NCBI RefSeq assembly: GCF_937967675.1
Contig: NZ_CALBSN010000132.1
Coordinates: forward strand, 1 to 18,085
Direction of reading: 5' to 3'
DNA length: 18,085 bases
Source of the DNA: an uncultured Flavobacterium sp.
GTDB taxonomy: Bacteria > Bacteroidota > Bacteroidia > Flavobacteriales > Flavobacteriaceae
The notes beneath the pieces are model-generated. The model saw nothing but the letters and a program-made list of their open reading frames with translations. It searched no databases and was not told the origin of the DNA. The number at the start of each line of letters is the position of its first letter. Position 1 is the first letter of the stretch. Both the position numbers and the translations under genes were made by a program. This document shows, piece by piece, positions 15,022-18,085 of this stretch.

Positions 15022-15372
15022 TTATTTTAACTGTTTGTTTTCGTAGATAGAAATTATCTCATTATAAATATAATAACTAAAAGCTTTGTCTTTGTATGTA
15101 AAACGTTTAAAATTCGATTTACTATTTCTATTATTTAAATGATAAACATTGTAAAAAAAGAAATTCTTTTCAATAACCCAACCTTCATCTGTTCGTTTAT
15201 CTTCGCAAAACAACAACCAACTTTTATGTGTTGAATCATTTTTAATCAAATATTCATACACAAGTAATTCAGAAAAATCATCAAAATAACATTCTTTAAC
15301 CAAATTATAAACTGATATATTTGGTTTTGAATTCAATTCTTTCGGAATATTTAATAATTTTTCTAAACTCAT
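15022..15372 (-). CDS. Hypothetical protein, AT-rich orphan
   Basis: A 116-aa protein rich in Asn, Lys, Tyr and Phe, with no signal peptide or membrane segment and no family I recognise. The first residues (MSLEKLLNIPKELN) look helical. The middle (WLLFCEDKRTDEGWVIEKNF) suggests beta strands. The coding region is markedly low in GC: by hand count 65 of the 300 bases at 15061-15360, about 22%, against 38-40% in two 60-base samples of the neighbouring aspartate kinase gene. It is flanked by a palindromic repeat on one side and a short degenerate repeat on the other. These are signs of transferred or fast-evolving DNA. A weak TAACTTTT box (15399-15392) lies upstream. It may be a genuine lineage-specific gene. 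Confidence 0.55.
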   Translation of the reverse strand: MSLEKLLNIPKELNSKPNISVYNLVKECYFDDFSELLVYEYLIKNDSTHKSWLLFCEDKRTDEGWVIEKNFFFYNVYHLNNRNSKSNFKRFTYKDKAFSYYIYNEIISIYENKQLK

Positions 15373-15401
15373 TATCTCGCTTATTTTTAGAAAAAGTTAT
15401 G

Positions 15402-15438
15402 AAATTGGCACATCGACTAATTGTCTAATTGCCAAATT
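15402..15438. repeat. Short degenerate intergenic repeat with inverted ends
   Basis: AAATTGGCA (15402-15410) and TGCCAAATT (15430-15438) are inverted copies with one mismatch. Between and overlapping them, CTAATTG occurs twice with an 8-nt period (15417-15423, 15425-15431). It lies 4 nt past the aspartate kinase stop and before the orphan gene. Similar CTAATTGTCTAATTG word repeats are, from memory, frequent between flavobacterial genes. It might act as a weak terminator for aspartate kinase, but no T tract supports that. Confidence 0.5.
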
Positions 15439-15441
15439 AAA

Positions 15442-16695
15442 CTACTCCTTCGTAATCACCTGCATCGTTTCTCTCGAAATCTGACGTAGCAATATCGTTT
15501 TATTCGTTTCTACCACTTTTGCGGCGTTTTCATCAAAATGTCTGATAGTATATAGTGATACGTTTTCATTATACGAAACTTTGAATTTTTTTGCCAACAC
15601 TTTTCGTAACTCTTCAAAAGTGTTGTATTTATCTTCGATACAAACGGAGAAACTAATTGCCGTATTTTGAATTAAATTCACTTTGATTTTGTATTTCGAA
15701 AACAATGCAAAAATTTCACTAATGTGATTTTCCATGATAAAATCGAAATCAATAGACGATAACGATAATAACAATTGGTTTTTCTTAACGATGAAACAAG
15801 ATGCTTTAGGTTCTAAATCGGCTCCTTTTGAAACGCTGGTTCCAGGCAATGTTGGATTAACAAACGATTTTACATATAACGGAATTTCCTTTTTCTGTAA
15901 AGGTTGTAACGTTTTTGGATGAATTACCGAAGCACCATAAAACGCTAATTCAATCGCTTCTCTGTAGGATATTTGGTTCAACAAAACCGCATTTTCAAAA
16001 TATCTTGGATCGGCATTTAAAACGCCTGGAACATCTTTCCAAATCGTAACACTTTCGGCACCTAAACAATACGCAAAAATCGCAGCCGTGTAATCCGAAC
16101 CTTCACGACCTAAAGTAGTAGTGAAATTATTCTCATCAGAACCTAAAAATCCTTGTGTAATGTTCAAAGTTTTCTTTTTAACCCCTTTTGAAATCAATTT
16201 TTGAGTAGTTTCCCAATCTACTTGACCATCACGGTAGTTGTTATCGGTTTTGATCAATGGTCTCACATCAATCCAATGATTTAGCATGCCTTGCGAATTG
16301 AAATAATGACTTACAATCGTAGTAGAAACCAATTCTCCAATACTCACCACTTGGTCGTAAACAAAATTATAATTCGGAGATTTATTACTGCGAATAAAAT
16401 ATTCTAAATCGTCAAAATGAGCGTTTACATCAAAAAACACATCGTGCTCTTCGTCCTCAAATAAGTCTAATAAAATTTGATTGTGGTATTTGCGAACTTC
16501 CTGAAGTGACGCATTCAATTCTTTCGATTTTTCAAAATAGTTTTTGATAACAACTTCTAAAGCATTCGTGGTTTTTCCCATTGCAGAAATTACCAACAGA
16601 ACATCTTCGTGTCCTACCGTGTTTAAAACATGTAATACGTTTTTTACGCCTTCGGCATCTTTAACCGATGCACCTCCAAATTTAAAAATTTTCAT
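15442..16695 (-). CDS. lysC: Aspartate kinase (monofunctional)
   Basis: This 417-aa enzyme phosphorylates L-aspartate, the first step towards lysine (diaminopimelate), threonine and methionine. The amino-acid kinase domain begins with KFGGASV (5-11) and includes SIGELVS (118-124), TTTLGREGSDYTAA (192-205) and KDVPGVLNADPR (220-231), which cover substrate and ATP binding. From about 305 onward there is a regulatory ACT-type region (SLSSIDFDFIMENHISEIF, then KYKIKVNLIQNTAISFSVCI). It is a little shorter than typical monofunctional enzymes of about 400-450 aa, but complete. No homoserine dehydrogenase domain is attached. Which amino acid inhibits it cannot be read from sequence. It lies 9 nt after the acetyltransferase gene and is the second gene of that unit. 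The symbol follows common usage for monofunctional enzymes. Confidence 0.92.
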   Translation of the reverse strand: MKIFKFGGASVKDAEGVKNVLHVLNTVGHEDVLLVISAMGKTTNALEVVIKNYFEKSKELNASLQEVRKYHNQILLDLFEDEEHDVFFDVNAHFDDLEYFIRSNKSPNYNFVYDQVVSIGELVSTTIVSHYFNSQGMLNHWIDVRPLIKTDNNYRDGQVDWETTQKLISKGVKKKTLNITQGFLGSDENNFTTTLGREGSDYTAAIFAYCLGAESVTIWKDVPGVLNADPRYFENAVLLNQISYREAIELAFYGASVIHPKTLQPLQKKEIPLYVKSFVNPTLPGTSVSKGADLEPKASCFIVKKNQLLLSLSSIDFDFIMENHISEIFALFSKYKIKVNLIQNTAISFSVCIEDKYNTFEELRKVLAKKFKVSYNENVSLYTIRHFDENAAKVVETNKTILLRQISRETMQVITKE

Positions 16696-16704
16696 TTTGA
16701 AGAA

Positions 16705-17181
16705 TTATATAGTTGTGTTTAAAAATTGTTCAATTCCTTTGTCGTCCATGTGAACCACACGCCAATCGCCCAAAACTTTAGCACCCGATTTTTCATAGAA
16801 ATCGATAGCTGGTGTATTCCAATCCAAAACGTTCCATTCGATTCGGCGGACATTTTCGGCTTTTCCTTGTTTGATGATTTCTTTGTAAAGTGCAAATCCG
16901 GCACCTGTTCCGCGTTTGTTTTCTTTTACAATTAAATCTTCTAAATGGATGGTTTTTCCTTTCCAAGTCGAATAACGATAATAGTACAAAGCCATTCCGA
17001 TGATCTCGTTTTCAACTTCGGCAACAAAACATTGAAAAAGCGGATTTGCGGAAAAACCATCGCGAACCAAATCGTCAACGGTAACCACAACAGCATCAGG
17101 TTCTTTTTCAAAAGTGGCTAATTCCTGAATCAATTCTAAAACCGAAGGCATGTCGTTTTTTGTGGCTTTTCTGATCATCAT
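16705..17181 (-). CDS. GNAT acetyltransferase, spermidine/spermine (SSAT/thialysine)-like
   Basis: A 158-aa GNAT enzyme transferring acetyl from acetyl-CoA to an amine. The acetyl-CoA binding motif is KRGTGAG (89-95). The protein follows the SSAT pattern unusually well along its length: ELATFEKEPD (20-29), DGFSANPLFQCFVAEV (41-56), YYYRYSTWKGKTIHLEDLIV (66-85), VLDWNTPAIDFYEKSGA (118-134) and DWRVVHMDDKGI (139-150). This suggests a polyamine, thialysine or lysine-like substrate, but many bacterial members are uncharacterised. Two consecutive ATGs (17181 and 17178) are possible starts. It is the first gene of a unit with aspartate kinase. The link to lysine-pathway intermediates is suggestive but unproven. 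Confidence 0.85.
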   Translation of the reverse strand: MMIRKATKNDMPSVLELIQELATFEKEPDAVVVTVDDLVRDGFSANPLFQCFVAEVENEIIGMALYYYRYSTWKGKTIHLEDLIVKENKRGTGAGFALYKEIIKQGKAENVRRIEWNVLDWNTPAIDFYEKSGAKVLGDWRVVHMDDKGIEQFLNTTI

Positions 17182-17197
17182 TTTTTCAATTTTTTTA

Positions 17198-17230
17198 CAA
17201 AAGTAAAATTAACTTAAACATCTTTTCAAA
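17198..17230 (-). promoter_or_regulatory. Promoter of the acetyltransferase-aspartate kinase unit
   Basis: On the minus strand TTTG (17230-17227), a 21-nt spacer, then TACTTTTG (17205-17198) match the Bacteroidota pattern. The ATG at 17181 is 16 nt downstream, implying a short leader. Confidence 0.65.
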
Positions 17231-17257
17231 TTAATTCTAACATTTCACAAATTTACC

Positions 17258-17265
17258 GATATTTG
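17258..17265 (+). promoter_or_regulatory. Possible -7 box of fbp
   Basis: GATATTTG is one mismatch from TAnnTTTG and ends 30 nt before the fbp ATG. No TTTG -33 element is visible. It is divergent from the acetyltransferase promoter in the same 114-nt gap. Confidence 0.35.
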
Positions 17266-17295
17266 TGCCTTAAACACAACTACAACGTTTTCGAA

Positions 17296-18085
17296 ATGGA
17301 AGAAAGAAATAGAACCTTAGGCGAATTTATTATTGAACACCAAAATTCGTTTCAATACTCAACTGGAGAATTATCTCGTATTATTAACTCCATTCGTTTG
17401 GCAGCTAAAGTAGTAAACTATAAGGTAAACAAAGCCGGATTAGTTGATATCGTAGGTGCTGCTGGAGAACAAAATATTCAAGGCGAAGACCAACAAAAAT
17501 TAGACGTTTACGCAAACGAAGTTTTTATTCAAACCTTAATCAACCGTGAAATTGTTTGTGGAATTGCTTCGGAAGAAAACGATGATTTCATTACTGTGGC
17601 AGGTTCAGATAATTCACACAACAACAAATATGTGGTTTTGATGGATCCATTAGATGGTTCTTCGAATATTGATGTGAATGTTTCGGTAGGAACTATTTTT
17701 TCAGTTTTCAGAAGAGTTACTCCTGTTGGAACTCCTGTAACTATTGAAGATTTCTTGCAACCAGGCGTAAATCAAGTAGCAGCAGGTTATGTGATTTATG
17801 GAACTTCAACTATGTTGGTGTACACAACAGGTGATGGTGTTAACGGATTTACATTGAATCCAGCTATCGGAACATTCTATTTGTCACATCCCAACATGAA
17901 ATATTCGGAAGATGGAAAAATCTACTCAATTAACGAAGGAAATTACGTTCATTTTCCTCAAGGAGTAAAAGATTATATTAAATATTGTCAGTTAGAAGAA
18001 GGAGACAGACCTTATACTTCTCGTTACATCGGAAGTTTAGTTTCTGATTTTCATAGAAACATGATTAAAGGTGGAATTTATTTAT
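17296..18085 (+). CDS. fbp: Class I fructose-1,6-bisphosphatase (3' end outside window)
   Basis: The first 263 codons of class I fructose-1,6-bisphosphatase are present; the frame is still open at the window edge. The enzyme hydrolyses fructose 1,6-bisphosphate to fructose 6-phosphate in gluconeogenesis. The metal-binding and catalytic segments are clear: GEDQQKLD (63-70), ASEEND (91-96) and MDPLDGSSNIDVNVSVGTIF (116-135, with Asp117, Asp120 and the following GSSN). The substrate-binding region SRYIGSLVSDFHRNMIKGG (242-260) is also seen. The family is about 330-340 aa, so roughly 70-80 residues are missing. The start is the ATG at 17296, preceded by an AT-rich leader; the N-terminus MEERNRTLGEFII fits the family. 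Confidence 0.93.
   Translation, partial: MEERNRTLGEFIIEHQNSFQYSTGELSRIINSIRLAAKVVNYKVNKAGLVDIVGAAGEQNIQGEDQQKLDVYANEVFIQTLINREIVCGIASEENDDFITVAGSDNSHNNKYVVLMDPLDGSSNIDVNVSVGTIFSVFRRVTPVGTPVTIEDFLQPGVNQVAAGYVIYGTSTMLVYTTGDGVNGFTLNPAIGTFYLSHPNMKYSEDGKIYSINEGNYVHFPQGVKDYIKYCQLEEGDRPYTSRYIGSLVSDFHRNMIKGGIYL

Noticed and set aside
16726..16935. Short frames on both strands inside the acetyltransferase gene
   Set aside because: The real frame contains the full set of GNAT motifs; the others are out-of-frame or antisense readings.

Overview
The window reads as chromosomal DNA of a flavobacterium-like member of the Bacteroidota. The reasons are the AT-rich composition, promoter boxes of the Bacteroidota type (TTTG about 19-21 nt before TAnnTTTG), a secreted protein ending in a type B sorting domain of the type IX secretion system (T9SS), a very large outer-membrane-type protein, and the kind of short intergenic repeats I associate with Flavobacterium. 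I see no rRNA, tRNA, CRISPR array, transposase or phage gene. No single dramatic new system is evident; most genes are housekeeping, with several poorly characterised ones among them.

Layout, left to right. Positions 1-53 hold the start of a minus-strand DUF3109/YkgJ-like gene. A 350-nt non-coding stretch full of decayed repeats follows. A plus-strand three-gene unit (403-1802) encodes a MarC-family membrane protein, a 65-aa two-helix membrane protein and a minimal FAD-binding oxidoreductase. It converges on a minus-strand four-gene operon (4926 down to 1807): HupE/UreJ-like membrane protein, dCMP deaminase, S41 C-terminal processing protease with a PDZ domain, and a helical protein of unknown function. 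Divergent from this operon is a lone TerB-like gene (5071-5505) with a strong terminator, then an AIM24/TIGR00266 gene (5779-6579). A bidirectional terminator separates that gene from the next minus-strand cluster.

The minus-strand block from 14904 down to 6608 begins with a 1134-aa outer-membrane protein. Next comes a 1149-aa T9SS type B cargo protein with an IgGFc-binding-like N-terminus. Three tightly stacked genes follow: an enoyl-CoA hydratase family enzyme, a 55-aa single-helix membrane protein (7072-7239) and a QueD-type 6-carboxytetrahydropterin synthase. Further right lies an AT-rich orphan gene (15022-15372) with a repeat element on each side. After it comes a two-gene unit of an SSAT-like acetyltransferase and aspartate kinase (17181 down to 15442). 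Divergent from that unit is fructose-1,6-bisphosphatase (fbp, from 17296), cut by the window end.

Four genes probably start downstream of the longest open frame (403, 4926, 4333 and 5779). In three of these the extra upstream sequence carries promoter elements; in the fourth (4333) it is the overlap with the preceding gene. Translational coupling is frequent: TAATG overlaps at 1194 and 4333, an ATGA overlap at 7236-7239, and gaps of only 1-12 nt elsewhere. The points most worth following are the outer-membrane protein next to the T9SS cargo gene, the small membrane proteins at 997 and 7072, the FAD protein without a pyridine-nucleotide domain, and the low-GC orphan gene between repeats.
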